Shown here: in pieces, positions 1 through 11,489 of the stretch
Position numbering within the stretch: position 1 is the first letter of the stretch
Layout: each line of letters begins with the position of its first letter
Origin: Sapria himalayana
Lineage: Eukaryota > Streptophyta > Magnoliopsida > Malpighiales > Rafflesiaceae
Direction of reading: 5' to 3'
Assembly: GCA_029783825.1 (NCBI GenBank)
Contig: JAREIK010002254.1
Location: 1,705,169-1,769,168, forward strand
Length of the DNA: 64,000 nucleotides
Notes under the pieces: generated by a model
The model's database searches: none
What the model was told of the DNA's origin: nothing
Seen by the model: only the letters and a program-made list of their open reading frames with translations
Made by a program: the position numbers and the translations under genes

Positions 1-127
1 GTACATATATACTAGCATTTCACTAGTTACATATATTACTACAGTATATGTACATATATACTGTAGTATTATATGTACATATACTGTAGTAATATATGTA
101 ACTAGTGAAATGCTAGTATATATGTAC
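1..127. repeat. 58-bp perfect inverted repeat with 11-nt loop
   Basis: Bases 1-58 are the exact reverse complement of 70-127, with 59-69 as loop. I checked this base by base. Because base 1 is already inside the arm, the stem may extend beyond the window. It lies in the AT-rich palindromic block but is longer and more perfect than the surrounding units. Confidence 0.9.
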
Positions 128-690
128 ATATACATTCAGTATTTATTGTAGTATATATTACTACTGTATATATACTGTAGTATATATATATATATGAATA
201 TATACTAGTATATATACATATATACTATAGTATATATACATATATACTATAGTATATGTACATATAATACTACAGTATATATGTACATATACTGTAGTAA
301 TATATGTAACTAGTTAAATGCTAGTATATATGTATATATACACTGTAGTATATATGTACATATATACTATAATATTATATATTTATCAAAACATAATTTT
401 TTTATTTATTTATTATATATGTAGATATACTGAGTATATATGTACGTATATACTGTAGTATATATGTGCATCTATACTATATTATATATGAACATATATA
501 CTCAGTATGTATGTATAAGAGATATACTAGCATTTCACTAGTTACATATAATACTATAGTATATGTACATATATACTATAGTATTATATGTACTTATACT
601 GTAGTATATATGTAGATATACTAAGTATATATGTACATATATACTTAGTATGTATGTATAAGAGATATACTCGCATTTCTCTTATATATA
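1..690. repeat. AT-rich palindromic tandem repeat block 1
   Basis: Degenerate tandem copies of a roughly 25-32 bp AT-rich unit built from TATATGTACATATATACT and CTGTAGTATA or CTCAGTATA. Almost every unit is itself palindromic. A longer module containing CTAGCATTTCACTAGTTAC recurs near 11-30, 100-118 (inverted), 305-325 (inverted) and 531-547. The short reading frame at 588-770 is translated repeat. The block is probably cut by the window start. Confidence 0.85.
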
Positions 691-1315
691 CATATAAGAG
701 AAACCTCTCGTTGAATCGAGAAACTATTTCAGAATGCGACTCTGTTCTAAATCTCTCATTAATATCCTAACATGGCATGAACAAAAGAGATATTCTAATT
801 CAAGGATCAAAGAATGCATATCATGTTTTCTTGTATGCAAATAATGAGCAATGAAATGTAACTCACTATGACGATGGTACCCAAACTCATGAGTGATGAT
901 AGGGTACGAAGTAGTAAAACAACTAGACCACCACCTTCCATAGTTTTGATCGTTCTTGTAAGAATATTTGGACTTAAGGCATCAAAATCCTACACAATTG
1001 CAAAGGCAAAAAAGGAGTTATTAGCAGTGATGAGAATCTTAAACATAGTATCTAGAAAGAAAAGAAAAGTATAACCTATAAAATACACATGCCATAAGTA
1101 TTTTTTAGACATCATTCAGAATCCTTGTACAAGCAATAGGAAATAACTCTGCTTTCAACAAACAATGAGAAGGAATTAGTTTTTTCTAGGTCAATCACTC
1201 CCTTCAGTATTAGCTTTTTAATCAGCTTTATCAGTTTTAATTTGTGGCATTATCATGCAAGCATCAAATTTGGAAAGAATTAAAAAACTAGTCTAATTTC
1301 TTAGTGATCATGGCT
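691..1315. other. non-repetitive spacer, no supported gene
   Basis: Ordinary AT-rich plant intergenic sequence between two blocks of the same palindromic repeat. A 68-codon frame at 868-1074 (+) begins MTMVPKLMSDDRV and ends in a basic RKKRKV stretch. I recognise no family and see no splice or promoter context, so I do not call it a gene. Confidence 0.4.
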
Positions 1316-1690
1316 TCAAATTTAGTATGTACGTATATAATATAGTATATATGTATGTATATACTGAGTATTTACATACATATATACTATGTATATATGT
1401 AAATATAATAATACAAAATATACGTACATATATACTGTAGTATATATATACGTATAATGGTGAAATCTTTATGTAATTTATACTGCACTATTTTATGTAC
1501 ATATATACTTAGTATATTTACATATATACTCAGTATATATGATACTGAATATATATGATACTGAGTATATGTGTACATATGTACTACCATATATATGATA
1601 CTAAGTATATATGTAGATATGTACTATAGTATATATGATACTGAGTATATATGTACATATTTACTACAGAATATACATATATATATACAC
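1316..1690. repeat. AT-rich palindromic tandem repeat block 2
   Basis: Same family as the block at the window start: TATATGTACATATATACT alternates with GATACTGAGTATATATG. The two blocks are separated by about 625 bp of unrelated sequence, so the spacer may have inserted into one original block. Confidence 0.75.
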
Positions 1691-2525
1691 ACATAAATAT
1701 AATCATATAGCCTCAGATGACATAAAACTGCAACAAATTAGTATTATCCCATTCATACTTTATAAAGATGGCACAAAACTTCAAAAACTTATCTTTCTAG
1801 TTTATCCAGCCATCTCTTATGTAATGTAGTGTAAGAGAAGTGTTGGCAACAATGCATTCATGTGAATTGAATGAATTATTGGCATTAAACATAAAGTTAT
1901 TAAGATCACATCCTGGTATGAAAGGCTTCATGTCGTGGTTTCCAATGCTATGGATTAGTTGCAGACCAATATGCCCCTAGAAAAATGATTAGTAATAGCC
2001 ACAATTCCTAATGTTCAGCTCATCATCATCCATGAAAATACGATCATGCAAGAGAAGGAGAATAAGCAAAATGAACACATTTAATTGAATTTCATTAGCA
2101 ATCATAATGCTAATTAATATTTCAACTGTTTAATTCCACCGATGACCTATAATAATCAGACGCAAATCTGAACGACAACGTAGATCTGCATGAAATAAAA
2201 GTGTCAAGAACAAACCTACATTTCTCTGGGACTAGATTTTTTTGTTCATCTTACAACTTCAAAAGCTAATATGTTGTTCCTAGCACCAAGAGGACCAACC
2301 AAGCCTTTTACATTCCTATAATAAGCATGAACAAACATAAATCTAAGTTGATAGTCGTACAACTTCAACAAATATCTAAAAGATGTCCAGCAATGAAGTT
2401 TAGAGAGAGTGTGTGTGTGCAAAAATAAAATATTTCATGAATAATGAATATAATAAAAGCATGGCCTCCTTTTGATCTAGCAAAGATCGGTAGAGATAGG
2501 ACACATGCATATAGTTATATAAAGA
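1691..2525. other. non-coding stretch with a possible relic exon
   Basis: No complete gene is visible. On the minus strand, 2317-2260 reads NVKGLVGPLGARNNILAFEV, preceded by an AG acceptor-like TTATTATAG and followed by GTAAG, a plausible donor. This could be one short exon of a lost or distant gene; I cannot name the family. A second minus-strand open stretch of about 58 codons (1976-1797) has no recognisable domain. Confidence 0.25.
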
Positions 2526-3812
2526 TATATTCATACAAGTAGTTATAAGTAGTTATACATAAATATATACAAAGTTATAAATAAATGTATAGATTTACAT
2601 ATATGTATAAATAGTTACAAATATAATTATATTTAATTTTATAGAGTTCCATATAGTTATACAAATATTTATATATTTTTATACACATAGATAAACATAA
2701 TGATATATGTTATTATATATATAATTATAATATTTTTACATGTGGTTATATACATAATTACACATATAGTTATACTTATATTTCTACAAGAACGTATATA
2801 TATTTTTTCTTATAATTCTAGATATTTATAAATATAGTTTTGTATAGGTATAGATATAGTAAAATACATTTTTATATACTAATATATAAAAATATATATT
2901 AAATATATGTTGTAAATTATATATTTAAATATATTTATGTATAAAGTTTTTTTAGTTATACATATAGTAAAATACAATTATTTATAGATATATGTTATTA
3001 TACATATAGTATATATAGTTATAAATAGTTATATATAGTTATATATAGTTAGACATATAGATATATGCATACAAGTCGTTATAAGTAGTTATACATAAAT
3101 GTATACAAAGTTATAAACAAATATATATATTTACATATATGTATACATATATGTATACATAGTTACAAATATATTTATATTTAATTATATAAAGTTTTAT
3201 ATAGATATACAAATATTTATATAGTTATACACATATAGTTAAACATAATATTATATGTTATTATACATGTAATTATAAATATTTTTACATTTAGTTATAC
3301 ATATAGGTAAACTTATATTTATACAGGTAGGTATATATATTTTTTCATATAATTTTATATATTTATAAATATAGTTATGTATAGGAATAGATATATTAAA
3401 ATACATTTTTATATTCTAATATATAAAAATATATTAAATATATGTTGTAAATTATATATTTAAATATATTTATTTATAAAGATTTTATAGTTATACATAT
3501 AGTAAGATACAATTATTTCTAGTTATATCTTATTCTACATATAGTATATATAGTTATAAATAGTTATACATAGTTAAACATATAATTATAGGTAGTTATA
3601 CATAAATGTATACAAAGTTATAAACAAATATATAGATTTGCATATATGCATACATATATAATTACATGGTTACAAATATAGTTATATTTAATTTTATAGA
3701 GTTTTATATAGTTATACAAATATTTATATATAGTTATACACATATAGTTAAACATAATATTATATGTTTCTATACATGCAATTATACATATTTTTACATG
3801 TGGTTATACATA
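2526..3812. repeat. AT-rich ~520-bp unit, 2.4 tandem copies
   Basis: Long tandem repeat of ATAGTTATA-rich sequence. The landmark GTTATAAGTAGTTATACAT starts at 2542 and 3078, with a diverged copy (ATTATAGGTAGTTATACAT) at 3585, giving periods of 536 and 507. Other shared landmarks are TTGTAAATTATATATTTAAA and ACATGTGGTTATA. The third copy stops at 3812 where unrelated G-rich sequence begins. The same family reappears at 57377-58240. Confidence 0.85.
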
Positions 3813-4200
3813 TAGAAGTGGGCAGGTGTGTGTGTGAGTTGAGGGTGGTGTGGTGTGTTTGATTTCTGCAGATTTCATAGCAAGGTAGCAGCTACAAACT
3901 AAACAAGACCAAGGACAAAGAATTTGAACAGAAAATCTACAGCAACTAAGTAGAAAGAGCAACTTATGGGCAGGGAGGTATTATGGATGTGAGCCATGTG
4001 TGCTGGTGGTTGGGTTTGTGTTTGTGTTGTTGGTGTTTCAGGTTTGCAGAAACAGAGGCCGCATGGCATTTAAAGAGACAGAAGCAGTTGAATGTAGGAG
4101 CAGTGGTAGATGGAGGTAGGTCGTGAAGGAGATGAGGGTGAGCTGCAGGAGGACATATGGGGAATGGTGCTTATATAAAGCCCCGGATATAGTTGATGTG

Positions 4201-5243
4201 TTTGGCCCGAAGCTGCTGAGGAGGACAGCAAATAGGATGCATAAGAGGACTTGGGTTAATTTTATTTAAGTCATCATGTTAATTTAGGGTGTGATGAATG
4301 GCTGTGAATAGAGGTGTCAAACGGGCCGGCCTAGCACGGCACGGCCTGTTTTTCACGTGCCCAGCCGTGCTACCGTGCCGTGCCGGGCACGGCACGGTTT
4401 TTTAAATTCAGGCACGGCACGGCCCGCGGGCACGGCAAGGCCGTGCCGTGCCGGCCCGCTCGGGCATGGGCGCACGGCAAGGCAGGGCAGGCGGGCGGGG
4501 CGGGTCGGGTCTGTTTGGACCCGACCCGCGGTCTTTTTACCGGGGGCGGGGCCCGGTTGGGTCACGAGTCACGACTCAGTGACTCGTGACCGTGAGTCAT
4601 GACTCGTGAGTCGCGACTCGTGAGTCGTGACTCACGACTCACGACGCAAGCACGCGTGCAGCGTGCCGTGCCAAGGCACGGCACGGCACGGGCCCGGGCA
4701 CGTTTTTTGATCGTGCCGGGCCGGCCCAGGCACGACCGAACCGTGCCGTGCCTCGTGCCGGGCCGGGCCGGCCCGGCACGTTTGACACCTCTAGCTGTGA
4801 ACAATGTAAGGGTATGGGACTCAAGGGCAAAGGGTAGAAGATAGATGGATACTTCTCTCCTATTTTATATTCTACTTTCAATTGAGTGGGAGGTGGTTTT
4901 ATTGCTTGTAATTGAGGTTGAGGTGCAAGGAACCAAGGTGTAAAGCCAAGGAGTGCTTGGCCCAAAGGCTGCTAAGGAGGACAAGAAATAGGATGGTGAA
5001 GAGGACTTGGGCTTTGTAGATTATTTAAGTCTTCATGTTAATTTAGGATGTGAATGGTTGTGATAAAATTTAAGGGTATGGGACTAAAGGAAGAGGATAA
5101 AATATCTATGGATGCTCTTTCCTGCTTGGTTTTTCTGTTTTCAGTTAGGAAAGAGGTGGTAGAAGCAGACATATTATAGAAATGCTAGATCAAGGACTAA
5201 TCACAGGCAAGGTAGGTTGAGCGGCAAAGAATCAAGGTGGGCA
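4201..5243. repeat. 263-bp tandem duplication, one copy split by a MITE
   Basis: Copy 1 is 4201-4308 plus 4802 to about 4943; copy 2 is about 4957-5243. Shared landmarks in order are TTGGCCC, GCTGCTAAGGAGGACA, AGAGGACTTGGG, TCATGTTAATTTAGG, AAGGGTATGGGACT and CAAGGTG. Copy 2 lacks the GC-rich MITE and so serves as an empty-site reference for it. Confidence 0.8.
4309..4793. mobile_element. GC-rich hAT-type MITE, 485 bp, 8-bp TSD
   Basis: Terminal inverted repeats start TAGAGGTGTCAAACG and end CGTTTGACACCTCTA. The flanks are an exact 8-bp duplication, GCTGTGAA, at 4301-4308 and 4794-4801, the usual target size for hAT elements. The interior is very GC-rich, built from GGCACGGCACGG repeats and a cluster of GACTCGTGAGTC palindromes at 4561-4645, in a strongly AT-rich region. 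No transposase frame is present; the frames at 4353-4965 are repeat translations. Confidence 0.9.
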
Positions 5244-5466
5244 TGCTTTCCCAAAAAACAAGAAAGAAGAGCCTGGAGGGCTGACACAGCTATAAAAAAG
5301 CAATGGAAAAAAAGGAAAAAGAGAGCATGTGACATAAGTGGCTTAGTTAGAAGCTAAAGTTAACAAGTATGAAATGCTTCAAATTCGAGGCTAGGTGTAG
5401 TGATAATTAGAGGATAGGAAAGGATATAAAATGGTAGTGGGTAGTATTAGCTTGTATCAATGGTAT

Positions 5467-5486
5467 TCCTCCAACAAAAGAGAGGG
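5467..5486 (+). other. LINE 3'-terminal stem-loop (copy T1)
   Basis: TCCTC (5467-5471) pairs with GAGGG (5482-5486), the outer pair being T-G; the 10-nt loop is CAACAAAAGA. It lies 24 nt before the A-run that opens the array. Confidence 0.6.
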
Positions 5487-5989
5487 TTATAATTACTAAA
5501 CAAACATTTCAAAAAAAAAAGAATAAATAAGAAGAATAAAAAGAATATGAAGAATAATAAAAAGAAGAATACGAAGAATAAGAAGTAATAAGAAGATTAA
5601 AAAGAATATGAAAAAGAAGAAGAATAAGAAGTAATAAGAAGAATAAAAAGAATATAAAGAAGAATAAGAATAAGAATAATAAGAAGTATAAGAAGAATAA
5701 GAAGAATAAGAAAAATAAGAAGAATAAGAAAAATAAGAAGAATAAAAAGAATAAGAAGAATAAAAAGTAAATGAATAATAAGAGGAATAAAAAGAATAAG
5801 AAGAAAGAGAATAATTAGAAGAACAAAATGATAAGAAAAATAAGAAGAATAAGAAGAATAATAAGAATACGAAGAATAATAAGAATAAGAAGAAGAAGAA
5901 GAAGAATAATAATAATTAGAAGAAAAAAGAAAAGAAGAATAAGAAAAAAAAATAAGAATAAGAATAATAAGTAGAAAAAGGAGAAAAAA

Positions 5990-6230
5990 GAGAAAAAAAA
6001 GAAAAAGGAGAAAGGAGAGGAAAGGGGAGGAAAGTGGAAGAAAAGGGAAAATATGAATAATAAAGGAGAATAAGGGAGAATAAGGGAGAATAAGGAGAAT
6101 AATGAGAATAAGGAGAAAAAAGAGAAAAAGAAGAAAAAGGAGAAAGGAGAAAGGAGAAAGGGGGGGGGGGGGGGGGGAGAAAAATGAGAAAAAGAAGAAA
6201 ATAGAGAAAAAAAAAGAATGAGAAAAAGGA
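5990..6230 (+). repeat. polypurine segment with an 18-G homopolymer
   Basis: Inside array A1 the unit shifts to AGAAAAAGGAG or GGAGAAAGG with few pyrimidines, and bases 6160-6177 are 18 consecutive G. Mirror-symmetric polypurine of this kind can form triplex DNA, and the G-run can form a quadruplex. That is known for such sequences and is not shown here. Confidence 0.8.
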
Positions 6231-6705
6231 GAATATGGAGAATAAGGAGAAAAATGAGAACAAAGAAAATAAGAAGAATAAAGAGAATAAGAAGAATAAG
6301 AAGAATAAGAAGAATAAGAAGAATAAGAAGAATAAGAAGAATAAAAAGAAAATGAAGAATAAGAAGAATAAGAAGCTTAAAAAGAATAACAAGTTTAAAA
6401 AGATTAATAAGAATAATAAGAAAAATAAGAATAGGAAGATTTAAAAAAAGAAGAATAAAATGAATAAGAAGAATAAAAAATATATAAAGAATAAGAATAA
6501 TAAGAAGAATAAAAAGAATAAAAAGAATAAGAATAATAAGAAGTATACCAAGAATAAGAAGAATAATAATAATAAGTATAAGAAGAATAATATAGATAAG
6601 AAGAATAAGAAGAAAAATATGAATACAAAGAATAGAAGAAAAAAAGAATAAGAAGAATAAGAAGAATAATAGTAATAAGTAGAATAAGAAAAATAAAAAG
6701 AATAA

Positions 6706-7895
6706 GTAGAAAAAAGTTGAGATAAAAAGATGAATAAGAAAAAAAATTAGAATAAGAAGAAAAAGAAGAATAAGAAAAATAAGAAGAATAAGTAGAATAC
6801 AAAGAACTAGAAGAAAAAGAATGATAATAATAATAATAATAAGATTTATAAGAATCAGAAGAATAATAAGAATAAATAGAATAAGAAGAATAATAAGATT
6901 AAGAAGATTAAGAAGATTAAGAAAAATAAGAAGATAAGAAGAATAAAAAGAATAAGTAAAATTAGATTAATAATTAGAATAAGAATAAAAAGATTTAGAA
7001 GAAGAATAAATAAAAAGAATAAGAAAAATAACTGGAATAAAAAAATAAAAAATATAAAATGAATAAGAAGAATTAGAAGAATAACAAGAATAAGAAAAAT
7101 AAGAAAAATAAGAAAAATAAGAAAAATAAGAACAATAAGAAGAATAAGAAGAACACAAAGAATAAGAAAAATAAAAAGAATAAAAGAATAAAAAAAGTAA
7201 TAATAATAATAAGTATATTAAGAATAAGATGAATAAGAAGAATACGAAGAATAAGAAGAAAAATAAGAAAAATAAGAATAAAAAGAATATGAAGAATAAA
7301 AAGAATAAGAATAATAAGATGAATAAGAAGAATAAAAAGTATAAGAAGAATAAGAAGAATAAGAATAATAAGAAGAATAAAAAGAATAAGAAGAATAAGA
7401 AGAATAAGAAGAATAAGAAGAATAAGAAGAATAAGAAGAATAAGAAGAATAAGAAGAATAAGAAGAACAAGAAGAACAAGAAGAATAAGAAGAATAAGAG
7501 GAATAAGAAGAATAAGAAGAATAAAAAAAATAAAAAGAATAAGAATAATAAGAATAATAAGTAGAAAAAAGATGAGATAAAAAGATGAATAAGAATAAAA
7601 ATTAGAAAAAAAAGAAAAAGAAGAATGAGAATAATAAGAAGAATAAGTAGAATACAAAGAATTAGAAGAAGAATAATAATAATAAGAATTTTAAGAATCA
7701 GAAGAATGAGAAGAATAAGTAGAATAAGAAGAAAAAAAAGATTAAGAAGATTAAGAAAAATAAGAAGAATAAAAAGAATAAGAAAAGTTAGATGAATAAG
7801 TAGAATAAGAATAAGAAGATCTAGAAGAATAAAAAAAGAATAAGAATAACCACAATAAAAAAATAAAAAAAATAAAATGAATAAAAAGAATAACA
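6706..7895 (+). repeat. ~855-bp higher-order duplication inside array A1
   Basis: Irregular landmarks recur in order 830-860 bp apart. GTAGAAAAAAG followed by TGAGATAAAAAGATGAATAA occurs at 6706 and 7561. GTAGAATACAAAGAA follows in both, then AATCAGAAGAAT, and later a block ending AAAATGAATAA. This is segmental duplication above the 9-bp level. Confidence 0.7.
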
Positions 7896-7905
7896 AGAAT
7901 ATCAA

Positions 7906-7907
<2 letters not shown>

Positions 7908-7942
<35 letters not shown>

Positions 7943-7960
7943 TATTATTATTATTATTAG
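7908..7960. repeat. (AAT)n to (ATT)n switch
   Basis: About 11 AAT units (7908-7940) change without interruption into about 6 ATT units (7941-7959). The tract is therefore an inverted repeat that can fold on itself. It is the only strand switch I saw in the arrays. Confidence 0.85.
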
Positions 7961-8634
7961 AAGAATAAGAAGAATAAGAAGAAAAATAAGAATAAGAAGA
8001 AAAATAAGAAGAAAAATAAGAATAAGAAGAATAAGAATAATAAGAAGAATAAGAAAAATTATAAGAAGAATAGATAAAAAAGAATACGAAGTATAAGAAA
8101 AATAAGAAGAATAAAAATAATAAGAAGAATAAGAAGAATAAGAAGAATAAGAAGAATAATAACATTACAAAGAATAATAAGAAGAATAAAAATAAGAAGA
8201 ATAAGAAGAATAAGAAGAATAAGAAGAAGAAGAAGAAGAAGAAGAATAAGAATAATAATGAGAATCAAAAGAATAAGAAAAATAAGAACAATAAAAGCAT
8301 ATGAGAATAATAAGATTAGGAAAAATAAGAAGAAAAAGACAAATTATAAAAATAAAAAGAATAAAAAGATCAAAAAGAATAAAAATAATTAGAATAATAA
8401 CAAAAATAAAAAGAATAATAAAAATAAGAAAAATAAAAGAAATAATAAGAAAAAGAAGAATGAGAATAAAAAGAATAGTAAAAACATTAAAAAGAATAAC
8501 AAGAATTACAATAATTAGTAGAATAAGAAGAATTAGAAGAATAATAAGTCTAAAAACAATTAGAACAAAAAGAAGGGTAAGCAGAATATGATGGATAAAA
8601 AAAATAAGAATAAAAAGAACAATAAAACCAATAG

Positions 8635-8835
8635 GAAGAATAAGAAGAATAAGAAGAATAGGAAGAATAAGAAGAATAGGAAGAATAAGAAGAATAGAAA
8701 GAATAAGAAGAATAGGAAGAATAAGAAGAATAGGAAGAATAAGAAGAATAGGAAGAATAAGAAGAATAGGAAGAATAAGAAGAATATGAAGAATAAGAAG
8801 AATAGGAAGAATAAGAAGAATAGGAAGAATAAGAA
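8635..8835 (+). repeat. 18-bp higher-order block in array A1
   Basis: Alternating AAGAATAGG and AAGAATAAG give a strict 18-bp period over about eleven units, with single variants. This shows local homogenisation of a two-unit repeat within the 9-bp array. Confidence 0.85.
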
Positions 8836-9985
8836 GAATAAGAAGAATAAGAAGAATAAGAAGAATAAGAAGAAAAAGAAGAATATGAACAATAATGAGA
8901 ATTTCAACAATAATAAAAATAAGAAGAAAAGAAGAATAAAAAGAATAAGAAGAATAGGAAGAATAAGAAGAATAATAAGAAAAAAGAATAAAAAAATTAG
9001 AAGAATAAAAAAAAGAAAAAGAAGAATCAGAAGAATAAGAAAAATAAGAATAAGAAGAAAAAGAAAATTAGAAAAATAAAAAGAATAAAAAGAATAAAAA
9101 GAATAAAAACAATAAAAAGAATAAAAAGAATAAAAAGAATAAATACAATAAAAAGAATAAAACGTATCAGAAAATCAGAAGAATAAGAAGAATAAATAGA
9201 ATAATAAAAATAGGAAGAAAAAGAGGAATACTTGGAATAAAAATAATAAGAAGATTAAGAAGAATAAGAAGAAAAAGAAGAAAAAAAAGAAAAAGAAGAA
9301 TAAGAAGAAAAAGAATAAAAAATTAGTAAGAAAATTAAGAAGAATGAGAATAATTAGAAGAAAAAAATAAGAAGAATAAAAATTAAAAGAAGAATTCGAA
9401 GAATAATAAGAATGAAAAGAATATGAAAAAAAATAAGAATACGAATAATAAGAATAATGACAAAAATAAGAATAATAAAAAAATAAAAAAATTAAGAATA
9501 ATAAGAATAATAAGAAGATTAAAAAGAATATAAATATTAAGTAGAAAAATAAAAATAAAAAAAATAAGAATAAAAAAATTTAAAATAATAAAAAGAAAAA
9601 GAATAAAATGATGATAAGATGAAAATGAAGAATAATAAGAATAAGAAGAATAAGAAGTATAATAGGAATTAGAAAAATAATAAGAATTCGAAGAATAAAA
9701 ATAAGAAGAATTAGTAAAATAAAAAGATAAAAAAATAATAAGAAGAAAAAGAAGAATAAGATGGATAAAAATATTAATATGAATAAGAAGAATAAGAAGA
9801 ATAAAAAGAATAAGAAGAATAAGAACAATAAGAAGAATAAGAAGAATAAGAAGAAGTATAATAATAATAATAAGATAAATTATTTCTTTTTTTGAAAAAA
9901 TGCTCTACTTTTAAAGAGAGAAATTGCAATTCTAGAGATAGAAACCCTCCATCTTTGTGAAAAAAAGCTTAATCTTAAGCCAAAA

Positions 9986-11467
9986 ATGGTGAATCCCAAA
10001 TCAATCTTCAATAAAAAACTATTTTCTTCTACATTAAAAAAGCCTGAGATCTTATTTTCGAGGTTTGATGTGAAAGAGGAAGCTCCCATGGTAATTTTTT
10101 CAAAGAAGAAGCTTGCTGACCTTGCTGATTTATTCAAACTCAAGCTTATAGAGAAATTCTCTCATGGCAGACCTGACTTCAAGGAGTTATATGACTTCAT
10201 TGTCTTGTTAAAGCTATGGAAAGTAGTGAATTTAACAATTTATGTTGGAAAACACGTCCTCTTCTAGTTCAAGGAAGAGGAGGATTTCCTCCGTATATGG
10301 CCTAGAGGACAGTGAGTTTTCGTGGGGTTTCCCATGCGTACACTCAAGTGGATGTTGGAATTCTCACCTCGAGAGGAATCACCGCAAGCTCTTGTATGGT
10401 ATTCGCTATCGAAACTCCCTCTCCATTTGTTTAACCACCATGCATTATACTCAATTGGTCTCTATTTGGGTAAACCTTTGTTAACAGATGAGGCTACGAC
10501 CAACAATACAAGACCAAGTATGGCAAAACTGTGCATTGAGGTTGAAACTTGAACTACTCCTCCAATGAAAGTGTGGTTAGGCAGTGACTTAGGTTAATGG
10601 ATTCTGGCATGAAGTCATTCCAGAATCCATGCTAATGTATTGCACAAACTACCTTAAAGTAGGACATGCAGAATTAGACTGCTTGGCAAATGGTAGAAGC
10701 AATAATGAAGGTTTTTATGACATAGATAAGAAAAAAAAGAGGGAAATTATGGGTGAAAAGGGAAAATAGCTAAGGAGGAACATAAGGGGTGAAGACAAAT
10801 GAGAGGGGGTAGACAAAAGGAATGAGTTTAGAGTGGAGAAAAAGGTAGAAAGGATAGATGAGCTGGGGGGGGGGGGGGGGTAACAAGGCTAGAGAGCAAG
10901 ATAAAGTGAAGAAAGGTGGCGGAGATGGAGTTGAGAGGGTGAGTATAGAAAGGGGGTAGGGAGAAGGAGGAAGCTACCCTAAATAGTAGAAAAAGGGAGG
11001 ATATCAAAAGGTGGCTAGAGGGGCTAGAAAGGGGGCCCGAAATAGAGGAAAGGGTAAGTGGTAGGGAAGTGAAAACTAGAGGAAGGTCATGAGAAAATAG
11101 GAAGGTCATAGACCTAGGAAGTAACATAGAGGCCTATGATTGGGTAGAGGATAACCTTTTATCCCAGGAGGGTTCTAGATCTAGAAGCATGACGTGCAGA
11201 AGCATTAACAAAGAGGCCTATGAGCTGGACACATTCCCATCATAGGATGATTTAATGGGGAAGGAGCATAAAAGGCACATAGAGGTGCCAAAAAATAGAG
11301 AAAAGGCAATGGATATGATTAAAAGCATGAAAAAATCACTAGAAAAAATAACTTTAATAAAAGAAATAGAACAAGCTCCACTAAGCTCAGGCAGACAATC
11401 AAGAAATAGAAAGAAGTATTTAAATATTAATTATGAATCTAAAAATACAACTAGATTGCGATTATAA
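9986..11467 (+). pseudogene. LINE A ORF1 (RNA-binding, DUF4283-like), broken
   Basis: In plant L1 elements ORF1 encodes the RNA-binding nucleoprotein partner of ORF2. The frame opening MVNPKSIFNKK runs to 10552 with stops at 10265 and about 10313. It carries the DUF4283 hallmark order: FSHGRPDF, F-KEEEDFLRIWP, MRTLKWMLEFSP, P-ALVWYSLSKLPLHLFN and GKPLLTDEAT. After a frameshift near 10602 a zinc-knuckle-like CTNYLKVGHAELDC follows, with Tyr in place of the second Cys. A 16-G run lies at 10865-10880. The C-terminal end reads ...RNRKKYLNINYESKNTTR, matching the ORF1 ends of LINEs B, E and F. Confidence 0.8.
10865..10880 (+). repeat. G homopolymer, 16 nt
   Basis: Sixteen consecutive G inside the charged linker region of LINE A ORF1. 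It shifts the frame unless the length is a multiple of three. Similar G runs occur in LINE B RNase H and in array A1. Confidence 0.9.
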
Positions 11468-11489
11468 AAAGATAAAATTGCACACAATA

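Larger units (their letters stand above)
3813..5510 (+). mobile_element. 5'-truncated LINE, 3' UTR only (copy T1)
   Basis: No LINE coding sequence remains. The last ~80 bases match the 3' ends of all LINE copies here: a GGGTAG box, AATGGTATTCCTCC, CAAAAGAGAGGG, an AATTA-TAAA stretch, then a short A-run. The 5' limit is uncertain; 3813 is where the AT repeat stops. An internal ~263-bp tandem duplication and a hAT MITE lie inside. The purine array begins immediately at the 3' end. Confidence 0.6.
5511..9877 (+). repeat. purine array A1, 9-bp unit AAGAATAAG
   Basis: About 4.4 kb of A/G-rich DNA with period 9 (AAGAATAAG, variants AAAAATAAG, AGGAATAAG, AAGAACAAG). Uniform runs occur at 7381-7470. 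It contains a T-free polypurine segment (5990-6230), an 18-G run, an AAT/ATT inversion and an 18-bp higher-order block. It opens at the 3' end of LINE fragment T1 and closes where LINE A starts. Frames in it encode only Lys/Asn or Phe/Leu/Ile/Ser/Tyr low-complexity strings and are not genes. Confidence 0.95.

Noticed and set aside
868..1074. 68-aa frame as a small gene
   Set aside because: No recognisable domain, no conserved context, and within length expected by chance.
4353..4965. Overlapping Arg/Pro/Gly-rich frames on both strands
   Set aside because: They lie in the GC-rich hAT MITE. The sequence is repeat-derived and the frames are cut by the element ends.
5916..9828. Many long open frames on both strands of array A1 (Lys/Asn or Phe/Leu/Ile/Ser/Tyr proteins)
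   Set aside because: They are translations of the 9-bp repeat, which lacks stop codons in several frames. No conserved domain, start context or composition shift.
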